In this document: piece by piece, positions 1-6,869 of the stretch
How the letters are laid out: each line of letters begins with the position of its first letter
Position numbering within the stretch: position 1 is the stretch's first letter
Program-made: the position numbers and the translations under genes
Assembly (NCBI GenBank): GCA_033722575.1
Contig: JAWVYU010000006.1
Span: 1-42,336, forward strand
DNA: 42,336 nucleotides
Direction of reading: 5' to 3'
Source: GCA-2748575 sp033722575
Lineage (GTDB): Bacteria; Pseudomonadota; Gammaproteobacteria; Pseudomonadales; Ketobacteraceae
The notes under the pieces: model-generated
Database searches by the model: none
What the model was told of the DNA's origin: nothing
Seen by the model: the letters and a program-made list of their open reading frames with translations, nothing else

Positions 1-1
1 C

Positions 2-538
2 CGCGACAAGGAAGCACTGACCATCGAAGGCGTGCAGAAAGTGCTGGATGAACTGAAGAAAACTCACGATTACATTGTGTGCGATTCGCCCGCGGGGATC
101 GAGAGAGGCGCACTGACAGCCATGTACTTTGCTGATCGCGCCATTATCGTCACCAACCCGGAAGTCTCTTCCGTCAGAGACTCCGACCGGATACTGGGCA
201 TATTGCAGAGCAAAACCATGCGTGCCGAAACCGGCCAACCCCCGGTAGAGGAGCAGCTGCTGCTGACCCGCTATGATCCGGTGCGAGTGGAACGCGGAGA
301 AATGCTGGCCGTGAAGGATGTGGAAGAGATTCTGGCGATTCCGCTACTGGGGGTTATTCCTGAATCCAAAGCCGTACTCAAAGCCTCCAACCAGGGGCTG
401 CCGGTGATACACGATTCAGAGAGCGATGCAGGACTGGCTTACGAAGACGCAGTTCGTCGCTTTATGGGCGAAGACGTAGAACACCGCTTCCTGGAAGCGA
501 CCAAAAAGGGATTCCTCAAACGGATGTTCGGAGGGTGA
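2..538 (+). CDS. minD: Septum site-determining protein MinD (C-terminal part, 5' end outside window)
   Basis: MinD is the membrane-bound ATPase of the Min system; with MinC it blocks Z-ring assembly away from mid-cell and it is released from the membrane by MinE. The reading frame is open from base 2, so the gene begins upstream of the window and about 178 C-terminal residues are visible. These include the family signatures CDSPAGIE, FADRAIIVTNPEVSSVRDSDR and LLLTRY. The protein ends in the short amphipathic membrane-targeting helix KKGFLKRMFGG, nearly identical to that of E. coli MinD. The stop codon is followed after one base by minE, whose ribosome binding site (ggaggg) lies in the last minD codons, so the two are translationally coupled. 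minC would be expected just upstream. Identification is secure. Confidence 0.97.
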   Translation, partial: RDKEALTIEGVQKVLDELKKTHDYIVCDSPAGIERGALTAMYFADRAIIVTNPEVSSVRDSDRILGILQSKTMRAETGQPPVEEQLLLTRYDPVRVERGEMLAVKDVEEILAIPLLGVIPESKAVLKASNQGLPVIHDSESDAGLAYEDAVRRFMGEDVEHRFLEATKKGFLKRMFGG

Positions 539-539
539 G

Positions 540-818
540 ATGAGTTTTTTTGATTATTTCAGAACCAAAAACAAAAGCACTGCAAGCGTAGCCAAGGAGC
601 GACTACAGATCATCGTTGCTCACGAGCGCACCGCCCGCAACCAGCCAGACTACCTGCCTGCACTGCAAAAGGACCTGATGGAAGTGATCAGCAAGTATGT
701 CAGCATCGATGAAGACCAGATTGCAGTATCACTGGATCAGAACGAAGATTGCGCGGTACTGGAGCTGAACATCACACTACCGGAAGACGCCGTCAACCAG
801 CGGGCAGCCAACGGCTGA
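540..818 (+). CDS. minE: Cell division topological specificity factor MinE
   Basis: MinE stimulates MinD ATPase activity and drives the pole-to-pole oscillation that places the division site. The 92-residue product has the normal family length. Its N-terminal segment (MSFFDYFR) is the membrane-contacting helix. The MinD-contact region follows, with VAKERLQIIVAHER at about residues 17-30 matching the conserved KERLQ...AHER motif. The C-terminal dimerisation region (LPALQKDLMEVISKYV) completes the family plan. The start at 540 is supported by a ggaggg Shine-Dalgarno 6 bases upstream and by its one-base distance from the minD stop. A strong hairpin terminator follows about 20 bp after the stop, so minE is the last gene of its operon. 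Confidence 0.97.
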   Translation: MSFFDYFRTKNKSTASVAKERLQIIVAHERTARNQPDYLPALQKDLMEVISKYVSIDEDQIAVSLDQNEDCAVLELNITLPEDAVNQRAANG

Positions 819-840
819 CAAGCACCCGTGCAGCGCAAAA

Positions 841-867
841 AAAATGCCGACATCACGTCGGCATTTT
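841..867. terminator. Rho-independent terminator after minE, probably bidirectional
   Basis: An 11-bp perfect stem (aaaatgccgac at 841-851 pairing with 857-867) with a 5-base loop. It is flanked by an A-run on the left and T-rich sequence on the right (ttttcattt), so it can work in both directions. It sits between the convergent minE and the minus-strand gene ending at 899. Confidence 0.9.
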
Positions 868-898
868 CATTTCCCTTGTAGTCCTTTTTTTAATACTT

Positions 899-1558
899 TT
901 AACCGCGAATTACCATGTTGCCTTTCTGATATTCAGACAGCGCAGCAAGAATGCCTTCTTCAAATTCACGGGTTTCGCGGTCGCTCCTGGCTCCTGCATT
1001 CTTGCCGGACTCGACAGAACGCAGCCTGCGCTGCAATATCGCTTTCAACGCTTCCGGAGACGCCTCCTGCCCCACCAGGTTTGCCTGGATAGCAGCGGCA
1101 TCCACCAGGTAAGCCTCATAAGCATTCAGCATGCGCTTGTGAAGCTCCGAGTTCAGCGGAATATCCCGCAGTTCACAGATCCGCTCCACGGATAACTGAA
1201 AGGCCTTTTTCAGACCGTGCGCCGTCACCGATACTGTTTTGAACCTTGCAGGCTTGCCCGCTTCTTTCACCCGTATCTTGAATTCCTGCCACGGCTTACG
1301 CCCCTCCCGGGTACGGTTAACCAGCTGCAGCCCCACGATACGCCCATCCTCATGGATGACGCCTTCACCCTGTAGTTTTTTTCGCTGTTTGGAAGCTGCC
1401 TGGCGTTGCCCCAGACTCTCTTCCAGCGCCCTTGCCATTCTCAGCGCTTTTTCCCGATTACGCCCGATACGAACATATTTCTGTGTCTCTTTGCCATCCC
1501 AGGCCTTGGTGACTCGGTAATATTCCCTATCGCCATCACGCAATATTGTGATACCCAT
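899..1558 (-). CDS. Hypothetical protein with two possible AP2/integrase-arm-like DNA-binding units
   Basis: A 219-residue basic, soluble protein that I do not firmly recognise. It seems to contain two similar units, each a few predicted strands followed by a helix: about residues 12-50 (YYRVTKAWDGKETQKYVRIG, then a basic helix ending in ALEESL) and about residues 92-130 (EFKIRVKEAGKPARFKTVSV, then a helix ending in ELRDI). This three-strand-plus-helix pattern resembles AP2-type or integrase arm-binding domains found in bacterial and phage DNA-binding proteins, but the match is by eye only. The C-terminal third is predicted helical and charged. The ATG at 1558 has an agggt element 8 bases upstream. 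No integrase, transposase or phage gene is nearby, so there is no sign that it is mobile. The gene is convergent with minDE. Confidence 0.7.
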   Translation of the reverse strand: MGITILRDGDREYYRVTKAWDGKETQKYVRIGRNREKALRMARALEESLGQRQAASKQRKKLQGEGVIHEDGRIVGLQLVNRTREGRKPWQEFKIRVKEAGKPARFKTVSVTAHGLKKAFQLSVERICELRDIPLNSELHKRMLNAYEAYLVDAAAIQANLVGQEASPEALKAILQRRLRSVESGKNAGARSDRETREFEEGILAALSEYQKGNMVIRG

Positions 1559-1936
1559 AACGACAACCCTAAGCTGCTCCCAGTCTTATATTTTCTGTTC
1601 CTGTGAAAGGTTACGCAGACGAGACTTTTTTCGACAATCTGAAGGGTAGCCACACTGTTACCCTATCAGCGTCTGACAATACAACACGACGGCAATCTCT
1701 GATTCAAAATCATAGCGACATACGAATAAACGGAACGACCAACACGAAATAACAAAGATGAGATTCCGGATTCATTAACGGCCCATTGGACATCGCTACC
1801 TGTTTATTATTATTGGCTTTGAATTAAAGATAGCCGGCGCCAGTAACGCCTCGACAGCCTTAATGTAGCGCCTTTTTTTACGAATGAAAACCTTTGAGCA
1901 ACATTTTTAGAACATTATTGCCCTTGACATTACAAA
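1559..1936. other. 378-bp AT-rich intergenic region without a recognisable gene
   Basis: This lies between the 3' end of the araC-type gene and the 5' end of the gene at 899-1558, and should hold the promoter of the latter on the minus strand. A tataag hexamer (minus strand) occurs about 35-40 bases before its ATG, but no good -35 pairs with it. A small inverted repeat with 6-bp arms (agggta 1643-1648, taccct 1659-1664) is the only palindrome I noticed. The region is clearly richer in A+T than its surroundings. I saw no RNA gene. Confidence 0.5.
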
Positions 1937-2959
1937 CTAGTTATTGTTCGCGCTGGATTTCTGATTTCGGTATTGCGTGGGTGTTGTTCCAAGCCACCGT
2001 TTGAAGGCGCGCCCGAAATTGGAAGGGTCGTTATAGCCAAGCAGCAACGCGATCTCATCAACGGTTTTGCTGGTATGACTCAGGTATTCCATGGCTTTTT
2101 TACGGCGCTCGTGATCCACCAGCTCCTGATAGCTTGTCCCAAGATCCGCGAGGCGGCGCTTGAAGGTACGGCTGGACATGAAGCACTGCTCGGCCACTTC
2201 CTCGAGTTTCGGAAAGCGCCCCGGTTCCGCACTGACAATGCGCCTCACCTTCAATAACAGGTCGCTGCCCGTACCAATGGTTTCCAGCTCCTTGCGGCAC
2301 TGTGCTTCCATCAACTGATGGGACACCGGATCGGACATACCCAGGGGAGTCTGCAAGAAACTGACCGGCAACCGAATCTGGTTTACGGGCTGATTAAACC
2401 GGGGAAGCTGCCCGTTGAAACGGTCTGCCAGTTCGGGATCAGGTACATCGCTGTAACTGCAGAGCACCTCCACCTGATCCGGCACCTCGCCCACCAGGTT
2501 TTCTCCCATCACCCCAAAGCTGGTAAAAAAGGTCTGCAACACAAAACGCTCGGTCTCCTCCTTCAGAGGCACCGTACAATCTGCCTGAATCACACCAAAA
2601 TCATCCGATTCAAAGTAACTGACCTTCACCAGCCCCAGCCGGGTGGCAGCGTATTTCACCGCCATCTGGATGGCTTCCCCCAGCGTGGCACTGCTCAGAG
2701 CCGCGTACCCCAGATAACCGTGCGCGGATATTTTAAGCTGCAGACCGAACCACACGCCCAGATTGGGATCACCGCTTAACGCCAGACCGTTCTCCACCAG
2801 CCTCAGAAACTGCTGGTTACTGATTCGGGTATCGGCATCCGGAAGGGTGGCGGGATCAATGCCGGTATCGGCCAGGATATCGTCGGGGTTCAAGCCACGC
2901 TGAACCAGCAGATCCACCAGCACCTTGGCGTAGGATATGTTGACACTGGGCCGATCCAT
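1937..2959 (-). CDS. AraC-family transcriptional regulator, OruR/arabinose-binding-domain type
   Basis: A 340-residue regulator of the AraC subgroup with an N-terminal Arabinose_bd-like sensor domain (about residues 15-200) and a C-terminal double helix-turn-helix (about 235-330). The DNA-binding part shows the family hallmarks. The first HTH contains VAEQCFMSSRTFKRRLADLG. The second contains VDEIALLLGYNDPSNFGRAFKRW, followed by the signature TPTQYR. Relatives such as OruR and MmsR-like proteins control catabolic operons; the ligand and targets here cannot be deduced. No catabolic genes adjoin it, as the neighbours are the pomAB genes upstream and a hypothetical gene downstream. Three copies of a GGGGTTAT-like octamer lie in the leader at 3006-3077 and might be operator half-sites for autoregulation. 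Confidence 0.9.
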   Translation of the reverse strand: MDRPSVNISYAKVLVDLLVQRGLNPDDILADTGIDPATLPDADTRISNQQFLRLVENGLALSGDPNLGVWFGLQLKISAHGYLGYAALSSATLGEAIQMAVKYAATRLGLVKVSYFESDDFGVIQADCTVPLKEETERFVLQTFFTSFGVMGENLVGEVPDQVEVLCSYSDVPDPELADRFNGQLPRFNQPVNQIRLPVSFLQTPLGMSDPVSHQLMEAQCRKELETIGTGSDLLLKVRRIVSAEPGRFPKLEEVAEQCFMSSRTFKRRLADLGTSYQELVDHERRKKAMEYLSHTSKTVDEIALLLGYNDPSNFGRAFKRWLGTTPTQYRNQKSSANNN

Positions 2960-3272
2960 GAATGATGACTTGGTAATAGGGGTACCTCCACACTGCGTGC
3001 CATCCGGGTTATTGCAGAAACATAACCCCGTGACCGATGGTTCGCAACAGAGCAGGACGACAATTTCATGGGGTTATCGGTGATCTGCGGACAAAAAAAA
3101 GCCCGAAACGGCGGGTTTCGGGCTTGAGGCGTCCAAAAGTTATGTAGGGAAACGGTCGAAGACAACATCACGACCATTGAGAACAATATTAGCGAAATCG
3201 CTCCGATACACCGTTGCAGAATTGTTGTTGCCGCGTAACCATACTGTAAGTCTGCCTAACCTTTTGAACGAT
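2960..3272. promoter_or_regulatory. Intergenic region: leader of the araC-type gene with repeated GGGTTAT elements
   Basis: A 313-bp gap between pomB and the araC-type gene. The right part carries the pomB terminator (3099-3125). The left part, directly upstream of the regulator, carries gggttat at 3006-3012, its inverted copy ataacccc at 3022-3029 and a third direct copy ggggttat at 3070-3077. Repeated half-sites upstream of an AraC-type gene are compatible with autoregulation. I could not assign a convincing -10/-35 pair. Confidence 0.4.
3091..3125 (-). terminator. Rho-independent terminator of the pomAB operon
   Basis: An 11-bp perfect stem (aagcccgaaac 3099-3109 with gtttcgggctt 3115-3125) and a 5-base loop. 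On the minus strand it is followed by a T-run (the acaaaaaaaa at 3091-3100 on the plus strand). It lies about 150 bp beyond the pomB stop. Confidence 0.88.
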
Positions 3273-4640
3273 CTAGAAGAATTCATCCTCAGCAGGGTCG
3301 GGCTCGGTGGCAAAGGGATCCTGGGTCATGTCAAAACCTGACTGGCCACGGACCGAATCCGGAGTCGCTTCCTCGCGCGGCTGCGAGGTCTCGCCCGGAG
3401 CCGGCTGCCCTGGTGGCCCATCCGGAAACACCGCTTCGGCCTCCGGCGATTCGTCCACGTCAATATCCAGGGACTCACCCGGATCATCGAGGGCGCCCGC
3501 ATCAAATTCATCGCCCGCCGGCAGTTCCGCCATATCACGCTCCAGCGGCGAAAGGGGCGCCTCCGGCGGCGGTGGCGGATCAAACACGCTGATGACTTTC
3601 TCTCCATCACCCCCGTCCTCATCGGATTTCAGGGTACGCTGATTACCCTGGCCATCATCGTCGTAAATTTCAAAACCTTTCAGGCCTTCCAGTCCGGCCT
3701 CCTTGATCATCTCCGGGGTAAACTCATCATCCTCCGGCAGAGCTTCCTCGCCGGACAGTATCTTGTCATCCTGTTTGCCCTGCTCTACCACAATTTCCAC
3801 CCGGCGGTTCCGGGCGCGGTTTTCATCGGTGTCATTGGGCGCCAGCGGTTCGGTTTCCCCCAGCCCCACCACGGAAAACAGATCCGGCGCTATTTCTCCG
3901 GTTTTCATGAGCTCATGGGCAACCGACACCGCCCGGGATGAGGACAGCTCCCAGTTGGAACGGAACCGCGGGGTGGAGATCGGCACATCATCGGTATGGC
4001 CGGTGACCGCGAAACTGCCACGCATCTCCTTGAGGACATTGCGGATCTTGTCCATCACGGGCATAAAGCTGGGTCGCAGGGTGGCCGAGCCAGAGGCAAA
4101 GGAGCCCTGCTCCTTGACGCGGATAATGATTTTGCGACCTTTGGTTTCCACCTCTATTTTGCCCTCCTTGATCTCGGCCTTGAGGGACTGGGCCGCTTCC
4201 ACCGCATCCGCCTGGGTCTGGCGAATCAGCTGCTGCATGATACGGGCAGCGGCTTCGGCATCGGTTTCCGGGCTGTTCTGGGTATCCGCCGGCGTGTTCC
4301 CGGGGGTACAGAGAATCTGCAGGTTTTTCTGGGTGATTTCATCGGTATGCTGGCGCACTTCATTGAGAACGGTGGGCTCTGGCCGGCCCGGAGAAAATTC
4401 CTGGGCAATGACGGAGGTGCCCTTGGGGATATCCTTCACATCGATTTTGTTCTGAACCCCGAAGGCATCCCGCATGGAGCCGGCCAGCTGCTTGTATTTC
4501 ATCACGTCCATTTCAGAAAACGCCAGCAACAGCACGAAGAAGCACATCAGCAGCGACATCAGGTCGGCAAATGTTGCAAGGTAGGCCGGTAACCCCGGGG
4601 GGCATTCCGGACATTCTTCCTCTTCGCGTTCTTCGCTCAC
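3273..4640 (-). CDS. pomB: Flagellar stator protein PomB/MotB with long acidic C-terminal extension
   Basis: MotB/PomB proteins anchor the flagellar stator to peptidoglycan and carry the ion-binding aspartate of the channel. The single membrane segment (about residues 22-42) begins LATFADLMSLLMCFFVLLLA, with Asp26 as the ion-binding residue. The sequence through GVQNKIDVKDIPKGTSVIAQEF matches Vibrio PomB more closely than proton-type MotB. An OmpA-like peptidoglycan-binding domain follows (VTGHTDDVPIS at about 213-223 to RARNRRVEIVV at about 281-291). The usual length is about 300-330 residues. Here about 150 extra residues follow, rich in Asp, Glu, Pro and Gly and ending DPAEDEFF. Start choice: TTG 4646 and GTG 4643 are too close to the GAGG Shine-Dalgarno, whereas GTG 4640 is 6 bases away. 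It follows pomA by 17 bp. Confidence 0.93.
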   Translation of the reverse strand: MSEEREEEECPECPPGLPAYLATFADLMSLLMCFFVLLLAFSEMDVMKYKQLAGSMRDAFGVQNKIDVKDIPKGTSVIAQEFSPGRPEPTVLNEVRQHTDEITQKNLQILCTPGNTPADTQNSPETDAEAAARIMQQLIRQTQADAVEAAQSLKAEIKEGKIEVETKGRKIIIRVKEQGSFASGSATLRPSFMPVMDKIRNVLKEMRGSFAVTGHTDDVPISTPRFRSNWELSSSRAVSVAHELMKTGEIAPDLFSVVGLGETEPLAPNDTDENRARNRRVEIVVEQGKQDDKILSGEEALPEDDEFTPEMIKEAGLEGLKGFEIYDDDGQGNQRTLKSDEDGGDGEKVISVFDPPPPPEAPLSPLERDMAELPAGDEFDAGALDDPGESLDIDVDESPEAEAVFPDGPPGQPAPGETSQPREEATPDSVRGQSGFDMTQDPFATEPDPAEDEFF

Positions 4641-4657
4641 CACCAACCTCTACAGAG

Positions 4658-5413
4658 TTACTCTTCCGCTTCCCGCGAGCCTTCGGCCAGATAGGCTTTC
4701 AGCAACGTCTGGATAACCCGCGGATTCTGGCCGGATTGAATCGCCACCAGCGCATCAATAATCATGGCCTGGATGCGGGCCTCCTCCTCGGCGCGCAACT
4801 GCAGTTTGTCGGCAATCGGCAGCGCCAGCATATTGGCAATCATGGCACCGTAGAGCGTGGTCAGCAGCGCCACCGCCATGGCAGGCCCGATGGCTTTGGG
4901 GTCATCCATCGCCGACAGCATCTGCACCAGACCGATCAGGGTCCCGATCATGCCCATGGCTGGCGCTACATCCCCCAGCTGCCGCCAGATCTTGGAGCCC
5001 CACAGGTGACGATTGGAAGCCTCCCGCATCTCTTTGGTCAGCAGCGCCCTGACCACATCAGGGTCATGGCCATCCACCAGCAGCTGGATACCCCGCTGCA
5101 GAAAGTCATTGCTGACCTCCTTGCCTTCCAGCGACAACAGGCCGCCCTTACGGGCAGCATCGGCAATATCCACCACCTCAACAATCAGCTCTTCGGGAGA
5201 GGTAATTCTGAACTTGAACGATTTGGCCGCCACCTTGAAAGCAGACAGGAACTGGCTGAGGGGAAACTTCATCAAAACCGCGAACACGGTACCGCCGATA
5301 ACGATCAGCACCGAGGGTATATTGACGAAAATCAGGGGGCTTCCACCGAATACCATGGCGGCACCTACAATAACAAACGCACCGATCAGCCCAACCAGGG
5401 TTGCTAGATCCAC
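4658..5413 (-). CDS. pomA: Flagellar stator protein PomA/MotA
   Basis: PomA/MotA is the four-helix stator subunit that pairs with PomB/MotB to form the ion channel and to push on the rotor protein FliG. The 251-residue product starts VDLATLVGLIGAF, the typical PomA N-terminus. It has membrane segments near residues 5-22, 28-50, about 145-170 (WRQLGDVAPAMGMIGTLIGL, the conserved proline-bearing helix) and about 178-200. The cytoplasmic loop lies between segments 2 and 3. The GTG at 5413 is preferred over a longer frame from 5446 because agggag lies 6 bases before it and because family members begin at this point. It is the first gene of a two-gene operon with pomB. No other flagellar genes are in the window, which is common for stator loci. 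Confidence 0.95.
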   Translation of the reverse strand: MDLATLVGLIGAFVIVGAAMVFGGSPLIFVNIPSVLIVIGGTVFAVLMKFPLSQFLSAFKVAAKSFKFRITSPEELIVEVVDIADAARKGGLLSLEGKEVSNDFLQRGIQLLVDGHDPDVVRALLTKEMREASNRHLWGSKIWRQLGDVAPAMGMIGTLIGLVQMLSAMDDPKAIGPAMAVALLTTLYGAMIANMLALPIADKLQLRAEEEARIQAMIIDALVAIQSGQNPRVIQTLLKAYLAEGSREAEE

Positions 5414-5589
5414 GCTTAACTCCCTACCCGAATCAACACAGGGCATCGCCCACTAGGCGGAGCAACGCCAGTAAAACTAAGCATCTTCTTTTAGTCTAGA
5501 CAGGAATTGGGAGAAATCAGGGATATTCGTTGACCGGCAAACACCGGATTAGGTAAGTTTGCGCCCATCACTTCCTGAATGGGCTAAAA

Positions 5590-5844
5590 ATGGCTAAAAA
5601 AGACACAAAACCCGATTTTGAAAGCGCCCTGTCCACCCTGGAATCCCTGGTGGAAAGGATGGAAAGCGGTGAAATGAGCCTGGAAGATTCCCTGAGCGCC
5701 TTTGAACAGGGCATTCAACTCACCAAAAGCTGTCAGCAGGCACTGCGGGACGCGGAGCAACGCGTCAAGGTTCTGATCGAACAGAACGGCTCAGAATCCC
5801 TGAAGGACTTTGGCAGCGATGCCGCGGATGACGCGTCGGATTGA
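5590..5844 (+). CDS. xseB: Exodeoxyribonuclease VII small subunit
   Basis: XseB is the small helical subunit of exonuclease VII, which degrades single-stranded DNA into short oligonucleotides together with XseA (not in the window). The 84-residue product has the family length and signature: FESALSTLESLVERMESGE at about residues 10-28, then LEDSLSAFEQGIQL and CQQALRDAEQRVKVL. It is the first gene of the conserved xseB-ispA-dxs block. A possible -35 (ttgacc, 5529-5534) lies about 60 bases upstream, but the -10 is weak. Its stop overlaps a possible TTG start of ispA. Confidence 0.96.
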   Translation: MAKKDTKPDFESALSTLESLVERMESGEMSLEDSLSAFEQGIQLTKSCQQALRDAEQRVKVLIEQNGSESLKDFGSDAADDASD

Positions 5845-5855
5845 ATGCCCCTGCC

Positions 5856-6755
5856 ATGAAACAAAGCGAACTCACGCAGTATATTGAAGCCTGCCAGGCC
5901 CGCGTCAACGCGCGCCTGGATCACTGGCTTGACCGCCAGCACCAGCTGGCGCCGCGACTGGTGGAAGCGATGCGCTACGCCACCTTCAACGGCGGCAAGC
6001 GCATCCGCCCGGTGCTGGCCTTTGCCGCCGCTGAAGCACTTGGCGGCAGCGCCGGGGACGCGGTGGATGCGGCCTGCGCCCTGGAAATGGTGCATTCCTA
6101 CTCACTGGTACATGATGACCTGCCGGCCATGGACAACGACGACCTGCGCCGGGGACAGCCCACCTGCCATATTGCCTACGACGAAGCCATCGCCATACTG
6201 GCGGGGGATGCCCTGCAGTGCCTCGCCTTTGAAGTGCTGGCCAACAGCCCGCTCCCTGGCATGACCAGCGACGTACGGATCCGCATGGTGCAATGCCTGT
6301 CCGAAGCCAGCGGCACCGCCGGCATGGCGGGCGGTCAGGCACTGGACCTGGCGGCCGAGGGGCAGCAGCTGGCCATCAGCGACCTTGAGAAAATCCATCG
6401 CCATAAAACCGGCAAGCTGATCCGGGCCAGTGTTCTGATGGGCGCCATGGTGGCTCCACAGCCACCGGATTACCAGATCAGGCAGCTGGACGACTATGCG
6501 GACGCCATTGGCTTAGCCTTCCAGGTATGGGACGATGTACTGGATGTGATCGGTGATACCGAGACCCTGGGCAAGCAACAGGGCGCAGACCTGCAGCTCA
6601 ACAAAGCCACCTACCCCCAGCTGATGGGGCTGGAAGCGGCAAGAGCCTACGCCATGGAGCTGGATCAGCGCGCCCGAAAGTCACTGGACACTTTTGATCA
6701 CAAAGCTGACACCCTGAGGGCATTATCGGCCTATATTGTGTCCAGAACGCATTAA
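5856..6755 (+). CDS. ispA: Farnesyl diphosphate synthase (geranyltranstransferase)
   Basis: IspA condenses two isopentenyl diphosphates sequentially onto dimethylallyl diphosphate to give farnesyl diphosphate, the precursor of ubiquinone side chains and undecaprenyl phosphate. The product shows FNGGKRIRPVLAFAA at the substrate pocket, the first aspartate-rich motif DDLPAMDNDD and the second, DDVLDVIGD. It also has the HKTGKLI motif and a C-terminal basic SRTH. With the ATG at 5856 the protein has 299 residues, the same as E. coli IspA. A TTG at 5841 overlapping the xseB stop would add five residues and cannot be excluded. It lies between xseB and dxs as in many gammaproteobacteria. Confidence 0.96.
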   Translation: MKQSELTQYIEACQARVNARLDHWLDRQHQLAPRLVEAMRYATFNGGKRIRPVLAFAAAEALGGSAGDAVDAACALEMVHSYSLVHDDLPAMDNDDLRRGQPTCHIAYDEAIAILAGDALQCLAFEVLANSPLPGMTSDVRIRMVQCLSEASGTAGMAGGQALDLAAEGQQLAISDLEKIHRHKTGKLIRASVLMGAMVAPQPPDYQIRQLDDYADAIGLAFQVWDDVLDVIGDTETLGKQQGADLQLNKATYPQLMGLEAARAYAMELDQRARKSLDTFDHKADTLRALSAYIVSRTH

Positions 6756-6768
6756 CTGCCCCGGAGAT

Positions 6769-6797
6769 ATAAACTTGGGCCAAGTCTGGGGTATAAT
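6769..6797 (+). promoter_or_regulatory. Possible promoter for dxs
   Basis: A perfect -10 hexamer tataat (6792-6797) lies in the 114-bp gap between ispA and dxs. The -35 at the right distance (tataaa, 6769-6774, 17-bp spacer) is poor, so this is an internal promoter candidate only. Confidence 0.35.
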
Positions 6798-6869
6798 GGC
6801 CCGCTTTACGCTCAGCCAGGATCCAGTGACGGCAAACAAGGCATTGAAGCCACCGAGGACAGCAGCAAT

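Noticed and set aside
899..2959. Possible mobile island because of an AP2-like protein and an AT-rich gap
   Set aside because: No integrase, transposase, tRNA or flanking direct repeats could be found.
3703..4455. Long plus-strand open frame opposite pomB
   Set aside because: It lies antisense to a clearly real gene, with a Ser/Arg-rich composition typical of shadow frames in GC-rich DNA.
4571..5407. Long plus-strand open frame opposite pomA
   Set aside because: Gln/His-rich translation antisense to a secure PomA; shadow frame.
5529..5558. ttgacc ... taagtt as a promoter for xseB
   Set aside because: The -35 is fair, but the -10 and spacing are weak; mentioned in the gene entry only.
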